NCBI GenBank assembly: GCA_964036155.1
Contig: OZ038423.1
Coordinates: forward strand, 2,185,249 to 2,249,248
Source of the DNA: Diploscapter coronatus
Lineage: Eukaryota; Nematoda; Chromadorea; Rhabditida; Rhabditidae
DNA: 64,000 nt
Direction: 5' to 3'
Shown here: piece by piece, positions 12,501 to 25,323 of the stretch
How positions within the stretch are numbered: position 1 is the first letter of the stretch
How the letters are laid out: each line of letters opens with the position of its first letter
Position numbers and translations under genes: made by a program
The notes under the pieces: model-generated
Database searches by the model: none
What the model was told of the DNA's origin: nothing
The model's input: the letters and a program-made list of their open reading frames with translations, nothing else

Positions 12501-14663
12501 AATCGAATTTCTGGACGCAATATTTATAGGCGTATAACTCGAGAAACTTTATTTCATGTTCATCTCATTGATTGATATGCTATTTTGTGTTTTGTTCCTT
12601 TATTTTATTACTCGTTTTTCTTGTATACGCATAAATAATATATAATCATAGGCTTATTGGAACAATTTTTCCAAAGTTGTACAAAGAATGGTCAACTTTA
12701 GTCATGATTAATCCACTTGAAGTGCCGAATTTGAAAACGAATAACAGGTTCATTCGGCGAACGCTTAGTAACAATATACCAACCGAAAGATTAAAAAATA
12801 ACTCAATGATGAGTGGATAACCGGCCCATATGAGTCTATTAGAACCAATTTTACGTTTTTCTACTAGTAAAACTCTGCCTCAGTATGCAGAAAGTTTTAT
12901 TATTTCTTTGGAATATCTAGAAGGCTATTCTAAAAGAATAACATTCCAACGGGATAAGGTTCTCTGGATATGGGCACTGATAGAACAAAGCGAATGATGC
13001 AGAATTTGGCCTTCAATAAAGTTTACGCAGAAATTTATACATATGCAACCGACAAAGAATGACACGGCGAGATGAGTTTTATGATTTTCAATGTATCCTT
13101 GCATAAGAATTTGAAATGAAATGGTCATGAACTTAGACTTAGTATATTACGTGCGAGAAATACTCAAATCAAACTTCCCTATTTCAATTATCAAAATTAT
13201 AAATATCGCCCACGTTGTAGTTCTGGCTCTCGAAAGATCGGTAGAACGAGTTTTTTTCTCAATTTCAATGAAAGTTGATCATATGAACCGAGCGGGAAGT
13301 GATAAAGTCAGAACATTTTTTCTCTCGGCTGTGTTCCAAAAGACGAATTAAAAATATCCCGATCGGTCTTTTCTTCAATTTTTTCCCCCGACGATTTTGG
13401 TTATTTTTCCGTAATCACAAGTGGCGAGCTGTCCATCTCAAAAAATCAAGTGAAAAGTTGCGGACTAAAGAAAAAATGAGAGAAGATGAAGATACAAGGA
13501 ATAAAGGAGCAGAAAAAATTAGAGATATTCATCAATCTCTGCATTTTTCGCCAATGTTCTTCCGATTTTGCAAAGAAGTATGGTAACAGCAGGTGACTCG
13601 GAAAAGATTGAACACTGCGCGGTCGGCCTGTTTATGAGAGAAAAAAATTCTCTTCGCGAATAGATGAAGGTTGTTGTTCGTATGCAAGTGCGTTCGCACT
13701 TCGCCTTTCCCTACCCGGCACCGTGCTGAGCGCAAATCTAGCGTTCCTTTCAAGCAAGTTTGACAAGATTTTTTTTGCAATTCTTACCATCCTGGTGTTC
13801 AATTATGACTTCTAAGCGGATATTATTTGAAACCTCAAGACATCAGAACCTCAAGCTGATCATTATTATTGTTACAATAAGAACTTGCTGATGTCATGAT
13901 GTCTTGAAATGTTTAAGTTGCATTCCATGCGCTAACTATGCTGGTAGTGAGAAAGAAGAACAACAAATTCAAGTTCATGGCGAACATGCACTTTACGCAT
14001 GACCGCAAGCGCATTCGCGAATTGATTGAAGTAATACTGCAAAAAGTGATCCTTTGATTTATTTGATTCAAAATGCTCACTAAAATCTCTTGTAGAAATT
14101 CCGGAAACGTCTCTGAACGTTCTCTGCTCAGAATTGTCTTCCTCCCTATTCATCGTAGTTCCGTACGGAAATTACCTTCCGTTTCTAGCCTCATTATCTT
14201 CAAAGTCGTCTTCTAGCCTATCAACAAAAGTTAGCCTTCAACATACCATTCGGACCGAAAATTGATGTTCTCGAAGGCTCTCTGTGCTTCTTGGGCAATT
14301 ATACGCCCACAGAAAATAGGTCTAGACGATCTTTCAACTGGATATCCTCTTAGCCTTGGCTGTATAAAATTGAGCTTCTCATTCGTTTTGTCGTTCCTTT
14401 GCCATACTATATTTCCACCTGGCTCTTTGTGGATATTCGAAATTTAGCACTGGCTTCCTAACGACAAAACGTGAATCGGCAGAACTATGAATTCGAACAA
14501 CAAAACTGCATTGAGATGCCCTTTCTCAGTCCCATTGACTGCTGACAAACAACTCTCCGCGCAGCCACGGACTCGCTTCAGCATTCCCCTCGCTCTCACC
14601 ATATTCGCGTCCATCTTGTTAGTGTCCATGTCGATCTTGTAAGTTCTTGGAAAGTATTCCGAA
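9589..14663. other. 5-kb intergenic region, no gene seen
   Basis: No exon chain, RNA gene or domain is recognisable on either strand. Open frames are short, lack signal or domain features and do not link through splice sites. Contents noted: a short GC-richer stem around 12,220-12,265 and a foldback element at about 13,821-13,915. The last few hundred bases probably hold the P450 promoter. Confidence 0.55.
13821..13915. repeat. Small foldback element (TATTTGGAAA-type ends)
   Basis: The arms read ATTTGAAACCTCAAGACATC on the left and, as reverse complement on the right, AAACATTTCAAGACATC with a CATGA insertion. The ends resemble the hairpins at 17.04, 29.71, 30.58, 31.8 and 37.5 kb. This copy is more degraded than the others. 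Confidence 0.5.
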
Positions 14664-16944
14664 ATGAACTTTAATATCTTCAGCCTCTCTAACCCCCTCT
14701 ATTCCATCCTCTCTCTGCTCATCTTCATCACTGCCCTGTTCGTCCACTCGTATCTCAAGCACCGCTCCTTCCCACCTGGTAAGCTAAATTATATCTACGA
14801 TAGAGAAGTTGGTCTTTAGGTCCCTTCCACTTGCCCATTATCGGAAATGGGTATTTGTTCTTCAACTGTCCCAATCCCACCCAAGTCGTGCTGAACCTGA
14901 GGCAGAAGTACGGTCCGGTCTTCACTCTCGCCCTCCCTCATCCCACCATCATTCTCGCCCATGGCGATGCTCTCAAGAAGATGGGGGAATTGGAGGGTAA
15001 GTATAATTATCGGGAAATCATTCCCAATTCTCAAATTTAGCTTTGGAGGGAAGACCAGGCGGCTTCGTATGGAGCTACTTCACCCGCAACAAGGCGACTG
15101 GCTCCGGAATCATCCTGGCTGAAGGCCCAGAACACCGAGCACTCAAACATCTGGCGGGTCAAATGACGAAGGGCTTCAATGGCACACCAAACGTCCTCGT
15201 TGCGAGGGTCGAGGAATACGTGGACGTATTGATTGGGTCCCTTCAGGAGCTGGTGAGCCTTCAAATTTGTAAATTGAAAGCGAAAATAATCAAATAATTT
15301 TAAGGTGAATAAGAGCAGTCCAAGCAACCCGGACAAAGCTATCGTGTCCACCGTCAGCTCCATCATTGATAGCTTTGTGTTTGGGGACTTAGACAACTGC
15401 ACTGCGTCTTGGAAGGACAACCTGGATGCAATACTTAAAAACGTAATACAATTCAAGGAAACTCGTTTCCGAATGTGAAATTTAGGTCGCGGCTCCCCAG
15501 ACGCAACTCATCAACTCGTACCCCCTTCTTCGGTTCTGTCCCGTCCTCAATCGAACGTTCACGAAGTTCGTGAAGGCCGGAAATGCCATCAACACGTAAG
15601 AACTGGGATTTATTTTTATTCCCACAAAATCCAATTTTAAATTTAGGGAGCTGGGGTCACGAGTAGCAGCAAGGCGCCAGATGTCCACGGTCTCCGAGCA
15701 CGACGATCAGCTGCCGGAGGACTTCATTCAGGCCGCACTGAAGCAGAACAAGAACTACTCGTAAAACGAATCATCACGAGTGTTAAAATGGTAGTCAAAT
15801 TTTAGCGACACCACCCTGATTACGAGTGCAGGGGATCTGTGGACGGGCGGATTGAGCACCACCGTCACTCTCCTTCGTTGGGCCTTAATTTATTTGGTCC
15901 ATCATCCCAACGTGCAAACGCGCCTCAGGGAAGAAGTACTCGAGGTAAAAGAATTTGATTTTCAAAATGATGATAGAAATCAGAATTTCAGGCCTTCGGA
16001 CAGAGCATGCCCAACTACAAGGAGAAGGAGAAGACTCCCTACTTTCTGGCCACCATTCGAGAGCTGCTCCGGCTCGTTAACGTCCTGCCATACGGAATTC
16101 CACACAGGTAACGAAATGATGAACATTAATTTGTGAGACACGATAAGGCTCCCTGTATTTGTCGGCGGGTAGGGAGTGTAGGGAATGGAGAGAAATGAGA
16201 AGAATAATCGCTGATGAATACAGGGGGAGGGCTAAAAGATAAACAAAAAAAAGATAGCACGTTTTCAATTTGAATTTCCGTTTTCTAATAGGTAGAAAGA
16301 GACGTGATTTGAAGTTATTTTCAAATGCATAAATCGTAGAAAATATTTGTTCTTCAGGGCCTCGAAAGACGTCACAATGGTCGTGGAAGGCAAGACCTAC
16401 TTCATTCCCAAGGGCGCGACCGTCTTTCCCATCTATGGCGTGACGAGCTTCGACCCGAACGTCTTCCCAGAGCCCTATTCCTTCAATCCGGACCGGTATG
16501 AATAAGCTCTTATTGTAGTTTGTAGACCAATAAAGAATTCTCACAAAGTAATACCACAACCAATGAACAACACAAAAGGTTTAATAGAAGAAAATGCAAA
16601 AAGTTAAAACGATCAAATGAGTTTTGAAATTCCAGCTTCCTCAACACATCCCACAGCGATTTCTCGAACCCGCAGAACTTCTTCCCATTCGGTGCGGGTC
16701 GTCGACGTTGTGCTGGATCATCGCTCGCGTACATAGAACTGTACGTGCTACTGGGCAGAATCATGCAGTTCTTCGAAATACACCCAGAAGGTAGGGAAAA
16801 GCTAAAAAATCAACAAAAATTAGACAAATTTCAGATGGAAAGCTGCCGAGCTTGCAGCGGTCGCCGGGAATGACGAATGAGCCCCTGCCATTCAAAGTGG
16901 TCCTGAAGAATGTGCCTGGGCCTGGAATTCAGGAGCCAATCTAG
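14664..16944 (+). CDS. Cytochrome P450, CYP2-like nematode family
   Basis: A microsomal haem monooxygenase of about 505 residues in eleven exons. The start at 14664 gives an N-terminal membrane anchor (LLIFITALFV) followed by a proline hinge (SFPPGPFHLPIIGNG). The I-helix region is DLWTGGLSTTVTLLRW, the K-helix ExxR is ELLR near 16070, and the haem loop FPFGAGRRRCAG near 16690 fits FxxGxRxCxG with its axial Cys. Introns are 40-60 bp except one of about 250 bp after the K-helix exon. The protein ends GPGIQEPI with a TAG. The acidic residue usually preceding the I-helix threonine is Ser here (GGLSTT). The architecture is that of CYP2-clan enzymes (nematode CYP33/CYP14-type). The substrate is unknown; xenobiotic or fatty-acid oxidation is the family expectation. 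Confidence 0.93.
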
Positions 16945-18784
16945 GCAGAGGAGCCGCCGGTCCAAGCAGACCCAGAAGCTAATCCACCAGTGGATCGTGA
17001 AGCCTGGGAAGAAATTGACAGAAGAGGGGAATAAATCGCGGGGTATTTGGAAATCTCGCAACCTTGTAACTTAATGAAATAGTATGTGGGATTAGGAGAG
17101 GAAAGGCGTGGTAAGGAAAGCACTCTCACTTTTGCATACTATCTCATTAAGTTGCGAGATTTTCGAATTACCGATAAATCGTGACCAGAGAGTGGTAAAG
17201 CAGATTTTCTTTGAGATAAATTTTATTTTGTCTGATGAGCTACACTATTTCTTGATTACAATCCCGATGACGGAGCAATTTAATTTGAGCATCAATTAAC
17301 TTGGGACGTTCATTGATCGAGTCATGATTATCGGTTTTTTCTTCCAATACGTCCACCTTCTCAATGTCTTATAATTGTAAGTAACTAAAACTTTATCATT
17401 GTTTCTGTACTTGTATATTTTGGTTGAATGCTTTTATTGCAGGAGAGAATTGTAGCATTTTAAAAATATATGCTGTTTTTTTTTTCTTTTTGCTTTACTT
17501 TAACTCAGTGTTCCTACCTCTGTTTAATTTCATACAACCGTTCTATCCTCATACTATTCAAAATGTTCAACAATAAGTTATTTTCATTATACAACCATTC
17601 TATCCTCACAAATTACAGTAATGTTTAAGAAAATTTAAACATTCTTTATGACTTGAAATCACTTGCTATGCATTATGTGTGGTATTTTAATCATTGCTAT
17701 TTGTAGCTTTAGATATTTAGAACAATTCATTTATTTATTCATAATCGTTATACAATATGTTAGAATTTAGTAGATAGAAATCTGTTGAATAAAATGGAAA
17801 AAAAAATACCCAAAATGCGCTGAAAAGCGTCCAAGAAATTTATGTATGATTGTGTTGATCACCGTAATGCATGAAACGTGTACAATTGCGGTGCGTAAAA
17901 TTACATCTTTGACTTTTCAAGTGAGAATAACACATTTTATATAGTTGGAAATTTATATCGTGGATGTTTTGTGTTGTGAAAATCACGTTCGAAATTTTGA
18001 AGTTTCGTCAAAAACAAGTTCTCGATAAAAGAAAATTTGCAAAATTAGCTTATTTTTAGACAAAACTGCGTGGGTTTTAGCTCGTTTGGAAAGCATAGTG
18101 AACGACTTTGCTGGGAAGAACTGAATAGAACGATAATGAACCTGTAGTCGCGACGGAAATCGCTATTTTGAGAGTGCATCAGAGCTCCTGAATTTACGAT
18201 GCAATGGAATTTATAGAAGGTTAGCGAAAGTACTGGAATAAAGTATCATAATGACGGCTTCGTAAATAATTCACCAAGGACTGCCACCGAAAATTTGTAA
18301 AATTCATCAGCGTTTGGAACTTGAAAGCGAAGGAAAGAGAAAAGATCGATTATTAATTTTACAAGTTGCCCATTGTGGTCGTTGATGAATTATACGTGAG
18401 GCTTTTTGATGACACAAAATGTTTGCTTTTACTCCAGTACTATTAATTAAATGATTCATAAATATTCAAAGTATTCGGAAGAGAATATCGTGACACCGGT
18501 CAAAACGAAACGATAAAACAGAATCAGAATTTGGGAATTCGTCAAATAGCTACCGAAATAAATTTAATGGAAAAAGCGACCTACAACTGACGCGCGCATA
18601 TAAAATTTCACTTAAAAACAGAAATTTGACATAGGCTTTACAAAGGTAATAGTGATAATACTTTCAAAGTCATATTGCTTGAGATGAGATTCTCAGAATA
18701 AGATCGTCATAAATTTACCTCAATGAGATTACTACGACCTGATTCTGAGCTTCTTTACAATTTTCAGCATTTTTTCTCAAAATT
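16945..18784. other. Intergenic between convergent P450 and RhoGAP genes
   Basis: Contains a foldback element at 17,044-17,170. The interval 18,000-18,650 holds short frames vaguely reminiscent of a Tc1/mariner DNA-binding region (IRQIATEINL), too decayed to annotate. Nothing else was recognised. Confidence 0.5.
17044..17170. repeat. Foldback element, TATTTGGAAA-type
   Basis: The left arm begins TATTTGGAAATCTCGCAAC and continues to AATGAAATAGTATG. The right arm is its reverse complement (GCATACTATCTCATTAAGTT...GCGAGATTTTCGAAT) with few mismatches, and the loop is about 50 bp. Non-coding; it lies 100 bp past the P450 stop codon. Confidence 0.8.
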
Positions 18785-21700
18785 CTACAACCTGGACGAT
18801 TCTTTGTCATTCGGCTTGGGTTTTGTCGGCAGGGGCGGTTTCGACGATTTCAGCGGGGGTATCGGTGAGCCCCCGGATGAATCGATGGACACCACCGTCC
18901 TGAAATATCCAAAATTTCAAATATTATTTTGTCGAACTTATCAACCTAATGCAACTCAGTCAATATCCTAATGCGTTTTTTGTATTCATAAGATATCTTT
19001 TAAAGTATATGCTTTTCACGAAGAATACATGCTTTATCGTATAAGAGACCGACCTTTAAATCGAGGTTCAATTTTTCTATCTCCCATAAAATGCTGTTAC
19101 CTATTCAGTGTATCCGTGACTCCCACGCCCTTCCCGATCAGATTCTCCTGCATGACGGTTGGTTTCTTGATCTCTCTGTTCTCCGTCTGTTGGAGCGGTT
19201 CCGGCTGAGAAAATTGCCGTTCCGTGAGCAAGGAATCGGATGGTTTCGAGTTATTCCTTGCCACTAACATCGGGTTCTCGATCACCATTGGGAGCTGCTG
19301 TTGGGATAGCGAGTGGGAGTGATGGTGGGTTCTGAAAGTAGTTGCTCAGCGAAAGTATAAAAGAGACTTTTTCTTTCATGCATCCTCTTCGATATTTTAC
19401 TTCAAACTACATAAACTTTCTAAAAGTCCACCTTGGAGGCGGCTCTACTCCAACTGTCCCAACCGCCAAGTTGTAGCTCATCGGTCGGTTTTGTAATGAT
19501 ATATTGTCATAGTTCGCTCGATACGTAGGAGGTGGTGGCCTGGAAAAGCTTTATTTTTCTCGAAGAGCAAAGGTAGTGTACCTAGAAGGCTTCTTATCCG
19601 AATCGGATCGGTGTATGCCATCTTCCGCCTCTTCACTGAACGACCCATCTGATTCAAAGGAGTTATCGCCACTTTGATGGACGTGTTCGTCTGAAATAGA
19701 TCTCAATGAAAATTTTGTCCAAAATGGGAATTTTCCAAGTGTTCGTATGAAAGCAGAAATGATTTTAAAATATTCAGACTTCTTTAAAAATAACTTTTCT
19801 TGGAATATACTTCAATTAAAATGGCACCAAGTAAACAAATTCCTAGAACAATCTCGAAGGGGTAAACATGGATTTAAGTAAGCAAGCCTAATTTCACTCA
19901 CAAATATGTGGTTTGTTCGACTTCTGTTCGCTGTTTCTTTTCAACGAGTCGTCATCGTAGTCAATCAGCAGGTCCGAGTTTCTCCCTGAATTCGACGATG
20001 GAACTGGAGGTGGAGGGGCCTTTTCCTTGGGCCGAGTTCGCGGTGACACTCCCCAGGAACCGGTGTCGCTTCTGAACTCATCAGGAATGTACGAACTCAA
20101 CTCTCTTGAGAGTTCGGAATGGAGTTCGAGTTGAACTTTTTTCGAACTCCATACATCTTCGGAATTCCCCTTTGAAATTCCTGGATGATTAGTTGTTCTT
20201 ACGCATAATTCCTATTGATGGATCCAGAATCTATCGACCGGCTTGACCTAAATTGCGGACTGCTTCCGAGGTACTCAGACTCGGAGCGATCCAGCAATTT
20301 CCGTTCGTGCTCAGGAATACCGAAGAATCGGTTGGCGTTTTTCAGGAGGGTTTCGACTATCTAAATATAAGAAATATCTTATAAGCAGTAGGATAACAGT
20401 CACAATGACCACTATAAATTTTGTACCATCCTCAATTTTTTTAAACACAAATTTTTCTCATCAGAGATGGACGGAAGTTCCGGCTGCGAGAAAGTATCTC
20501 TCTTTCTCTCCCTCACGCACGCTTTATCTTTCTTTCTCCCCCTTCTGCTTTCTCTGTACTCCCGGTCAGACCGGAGCCGAAGCTGGAAGTGCAGAGAAAG
20601 AAAGATACTCTCTCGCGGCCAGAATTTCCGTCCACCCCTGTTTCTCATCACTATCAGTGTTGAGACATGATACCTACACGAGAATTGTGAAACGCATCTA
20701 ATTGAATTAGTGAACTATCGCGTGACTTCTAAACCGATTTCACTCCCTCGTACCTTTGTTCCAACCGCGTTGTTGCCTTCGAGATCACCACCGAGCAAAT
20801 TCGGTCCCATAACGATCGCCAGGTTACCGGCATTCATGCTGAGTTTGATTCTCAGGATAATTTTTTGATGAAAGCTACTTACGAAGTGATATCCTCGTAT
20901 TGCAACATGTCCGATAGGAAGTGGATCAGATAGGTCAAATTGTGTCGATGCGCGGCAGGTAGTTGAACGATACAAGCTTCAATCGCTCTTAATCGTTCCT
21001 CGCCTTCTTTTCTAGAATTGAATAAATAAGTTAATTCGATCACCTACAACATAAAAATCGAATCTACAGATTATGTATTGAATGTTGTAAACATTTGAAA
21101 CACTTAATTTAAAGAAGAAAACTTTAAATAAAATAGCACTGACTTCGAAGCAGCCACCCAATCATGGAACAGCCTGTTCGTGAGCAATGGATCAGGAAGC
21201 TCCCTTAGATAGCACTTCAGCACACTGCAGATGCAGAACGGATCATTCACGTAGGCAGCCTCGTCGAGGTCGATCTGACCAGCGTCGAAAGCTGCCTTCA
21301 TCCGACGAATCTTCGTGTTATTGCCGTTGACGCGGAACAGGCCTAAACTTGGTTTTCTAGCATTGGCTACTCTTCATTGTCCCGAGATGAACCTTGCATG
21401 TCCTACTCTGCACCTATCTGACTTGCGAACAGTGCGCTTCATCCTCTCGTTGCGACATGCCTTGAAAGCCATTATTCAAACGAAATTTTCATTTTCATTA
21501 ATTTCCTTCTTGTTTTCTTTCTATGTTTTGCTAGTTATCGATAATTAGCGGGTAGTTAGGGCATAATTACATGCTGAGTTTTTAGTTTTATGTTATTTCA
21601 TTTTCTCTCGTTTCTTTCGCAGAGTTTGATCTATTTTCTCGGAAAAATTCACGAAATAAACATAAAATAAACACAAAACTAGAACCTGTATCTGTAATTG

Positions 21701-23852
21701 TGCCCTAATTATCGAATAATTACCAAGATATCGAATTAGAGCAGGAAGAAAAGTAATGAAAGTAAACATTCCGTTCGAATAATGGCTTTCAAGGCATGCC
21801 GCAACGAGAGGATGAAGCGCACTGTTCGCAAGTCATATAGGCGGAGAGTAGTATATTTAGGATTAATCTCGGAGACAATCGAGGGTATGTGAAATAAAGT
21901 TGAAAATTGAAAGAACTATGTTTCAAACTTTCTCAGATCCTAGCAAAACTAATGTGAAATGATTCGACGATATACTACATCCTTGATCACAAGTTACCTT
22001 TATCTTTGAACCCAGTATTCCTGAGCATCGTACAGCACTTCTCAATCACGACAGCAGTTCGCGTATTAGTATGTCGAAGATGCTCGGTTAGATCGACTCC
22101 AAACACCGGACGAGGACGAGCGTTATCGATGTCCCTCCTGACATCAGGAAGAATCATCTCGATGGTGCGCATAGCGGTTCGATGGTATTCGAGTTCCTCT
22201 TCCAGGAGGGCTGCGAAGCTCTGAAATCATCGCCAGATTTTCAAAAGGATGAGCCAATTTCACCTTGGCAATTTCCTGCTCCTTGGAGGCTAAAGTGAAA
22301 ATATCGGTGATGGTGTTGTCTTTCTGGTTCTCCAACTTCTGCGCGGAAGCGTCGTAGGTGTCTTGGAGTTGTTGTTGCTGAGTGATGTCGGCGGACTTTT
22401 CCAGGGCCTTTCGAGCGATTTCAAAGTCTGGAAAAAACAATATCAGCCGATATTTATATAATTGCTTTTCTTGCCAGTGAACGAATTAGTCAATTTCTCT
22501 CGTTGCTTGGCGAGTTGCTTCTCGAAGTCCTGGTACTGAGTAAGGTCGTCCAGCACCCGCTTCTCGATCATCATGTCGTGTTTCACCTGAAGTTGGGAGA
22601 TAATGTTTGATTTTTATCTTCAACCTACCTTCTCTTCCAAGATGACTTGTAAAGCCTGCGCGATCTTGCTCATCACGTTGTGCAGGCAGGTGGAATGAGC
22701 GCTCGTCAAGTCGGTCGAACCCTCCCGCAAATCGAGGCAGAGGGAGAACTCGTCGAGCTTCTTCTGAAATATTTAGGGAAATTATTAATGTACACTATTC
22801 GAAGCTTGATTATTATCATAAACTGTAATCAGTATACGATAACTCCTGAAGCTTATCAAGAAAACTGCGAGTCAACAATTTCTCTAATCCAATTCTATAA
22901 ATCGATTAAAGCACATTTATTGTAAATGGCCGATAACTTGAGACGAAATAAAATAAACGTCTTCTCTCTCTCTTCTCTTTAGGCTTTCGGAATGTGCGCT
23001 GGCGACATTCGTTATTTAATGATTTTAAAAATTTTTCTTTGTTTTTTATCGAATTTAACAGAATTTTCACAACAAACATTTGGCAACTATCTTCCTCTAT
23101 CAATACCGATAGAAATTAACGAGCTGAATATCGATAATTGTCCTTAAAAACGCAAAAAAAAAACGAAAATAAAATAAAATAAATAAATCACCCAATGAGC
23201 AAATGCTCGTCTCTCGCGCATCGAGGCACACAGGAGGGGCGAGAAAGAAAGACGCTTCTCTTATCTCGTCTCGAGTTGCCGGTCATTTACAATAATTAAA
23301 TTTAAAAATAGATGTGCTCATGGTCCAATTCGATGATCTGATACCCAGCTGGGTGGCTTTGAAGTATGCCAATAAATAGTCTAATAAGAACGAACCCTCC
23401 GCTTATCGACATTCTCCTCTCTGAGTCCCGTCTTGATGGTGTTGGCGACGTTCTTCTTGTAGGTCGCCACCGCGGCGATGACTTTCTGGTTCCTCTGCTC
23501 GAGCGCGGCCACAGCCTTCAACTCCCAGTCATCGTCCTTCTTGGAGTTGCTAAAAATTGAAAAGTGAATATTTTTAAATAGGTGGGATTTCATTTTAAAC
23601 GAATGCATCAACGTGCCACTCTAGCAACAGTGCAGCGTTGAGAAGGGTTGTCTTTTTCAAAATATTTATGATACAAATTTGAACAACTTCAAATTATGTT
23701 TAATCAAAATTGGTAAACAAAGCTTAATTCATCCAATACTACTTAGAGGCTTTATTATGTATCAGTATAGTTCATGAATTAAATACGGACTTGAAAATCT
23801 CGTGTTTGAAGCGTTTGAACTTCTGACTGACGTCCTTCTTCGTCTTCTCCAT
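18785..23852 (-). CDS. BAR-RhoGAP protein, ARHGAP17/ARHGAP44/SH3BP1-like
   Basis: A Rho-family GTPase-activating protein with a membrane-curving BAR domain. The first clear exon starts MEKTKKDVSQKFKRFKHEIF at 23852; an in-frame upstream exon is possible because an AG acceptor precedes the ATG. BAR-type helical exons follow (EQRNQKVIAAVATYKKNVAN, EKRVLDDLTQYQDFEKQL, QELEN-rich coils, LLEEELEYHRTAMRTIEMIL). The RhoGAP domain begins FGVDLTEHLRHTNT and contains the arginine finger in GLFRVNGNN, then CYLRELPDPLLTNRLFHDW and MNAGNLAIVMGPNLLGGDLE. The C-terminal third is Ser/Pro-rich with SH3-ligand motifs (KEKAPPPPVPSS, SKPPLPTKPKP) and ends at a TAG. No PH domain is seen, separating it from GRAF/oligophrenin. 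A role in Rac/Cdc42 control at junctions or endocytosis is inferred from the family. Introns carry three foldback elements. Confidence 0.9.
20462..20640. mobile_element. hAT-type MITE with 8-bp target duplication
   Basis: A 179-bp foldback element in a RhoGAP intron. The ends are CAGAGATGGACGGAA on the left and, in reverse complement, CAGGGGTGGACGGAA on the right. The arms extend about 45 bp through a pyrimidine-rich stretch. The octamer TTTCTCAT flanks it directly on both sides (20454-20461 and 20641-20648), as expected for hAT integration. Non-coding; the open frames over it are low-complexity shadows. Confidence 0.88.
21365..21890. repeat. Near-complete 0.5-kb palindrome in a RhoGAP intron
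   Basis: The two halves are reverse complements centred near 21,627. The best block is 21,420-21,485 (GACTTGCGAACAGTGCGCTT onwards) against 21,768-21,832. Similarity continues inward through the AGGGCAYAATTACA blocks and outward at lower identity. The element fills most of the intron just before the arginine-finger exon. Non-coding and probably a non-autonomous foldback transposon. Confidence 0.85.
22916..23297. repeat. Foldback element in a RhoGAP intron
   Basis: The left end TTTATTGTAAATGGCCGATA is mirrored by the right end, reverse complement of CGGTCATTTACAATAATTAA. The arms run about 60 bp into pyrimidine-rich sequence (AACGTCTTCTCTC against GAAGCGTCTTTCT). No target duplication is obvious. 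Confidence 0.75.
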
Positions 23853-24539
23853 GCTGTTGCTACGATGATCGTCTAATATAGAGAATTACCATTTACATGT
23901 ACACAATATACACACATATAGTGGCGCGGCGGCACTGAAATCAAAATTATTTTTAATTCTAAAAAAACATCGAGCAATCGCATAATTTCGAAATATTAAC
24001 AGTAATCGAGAAAAAGAACACTCCAATGAATGATGAAGTTGCAGAGTTTTAGTACGTAAGATTATGAATCAGACACATAAATTGACACATCCTGAATATA
24101 TCGATCGAAATTTTACTTTATATTTAAAAGAGTTTTTTTTTACCTAAAGGAGAATGAATCATCTTTTTCGAATATTCCAATATCGATCGGTGTTGAATTT
24201 CTTTAAAAATCGTCTACTATTTGGAAATTTTATGATTGTTATATCTATGATACAATGTACAAGTTGGGTCGCAAGATTTATATCTTGGGAGGTGGTAGCT
24301 TGATGAGAAAACGGATTCTACTGAGATTTGGTTGCTTATATAGCCTCTCACTATCTCATCTTCGATAGTCGCTAATGTTGCTGACTTGTTAATTTATAAT
24401 CAATCCCCAACTGTATTCTAGACGCTACAATAGTTATCTATTATTCCAACGTATAGACCGATATTGAATATTCAGGAAAAAAACGGATATTCTTAAAATC
24501 TATACGACTTAAAAATTCGATACAACAGCGAATCTCCTT

Positions 24540-24568
24540 GTATATATATATATATATATATATATATT
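24540..24568. repeat. TA dinucleotide microsatellite
   Basis: An uninterrupted run of about 14 TA units. It forms a self-complementary AT tract; open frames reading IYIYIY across it are artefacts. Confidence 0.95.
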
Positions 24569-25281
24569 CCAAGTATCGATCGATATTGAGGCGAATTGGA
24601 TGGGGGATGTAAAAATGCACTCGTGTCCCAGGTTTGGCCACTTGCTGCCTTCACCGCGCATAAGTAGGAACAATTTGAACAATTTGCCCCCTCTTCTCCA
24701 GGGGCTTTGTCCCCAGGACATTTCCAACGACAAAACAGGCAGCAATGAATTCGACGGAGAAAAAGGCGAATTGACTTGTAAGACGATGATTACAAAAAAC
24801 AATCCTTGAAGTCGAAAGTTTTCATCAAATGAATTATGAAACATTCGATAGATATATGAAAACTTGAGGAATTATCGATTTATCGATTTTTGAATACAAT
24901 ATGCGGTCGAGAAACGCATTGAATAGCGTTATAAGATTAGTGATGATAGAGTTTGTTTTGAAACACATGAAATTCGATATTGTCAAAATTCTATTAGTGC
25001 AACGATAGTATTACAACTTAGAAATACGTTTTAAAGGTCGGAAAATCAATAAAAGTCTCGGATAGACTAATTCCACCTACTATTTAACTTTATAATGGTT
25101 TCAAACTATAAAAAATGAAATTTTCCGACTATTTCCAAATGTTACGTAAGTAATTTGTACTAATCAATTTAAAACTATGAAAAAGTTCCAGAATTTCCGG
25201 GTAAATCTAAATGGAAGTGGCAAACTCATAACAGTTATGAGATGTGGATTCCTGCGGTTTGCTTGCGCAGCCCCACACCAC

Positions 25282-25283
<2 letters not shown>

Positions 25284-25321
<38 letters not shown>
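25284..25321. repeat. GA dinucleotide microsatellite
   Basis: About 18 GA units without interruption, CT-rich on the minus strand. Open frames reading SLSLSL over it are artefacts. Could act as a GAGA-type regulatory tract; untested. Confidence 0.95.

Positions 25322-25323
<2 letters not shown>

Noticed and set aside
18000..18650. Possible decayed Tc1/mariner transposase (fragments such as LGIRQIATEINL)
   Set aside because: Only short disconnected fragments, no terminal repeats or catalytic motifs visible; not enough to annotate.
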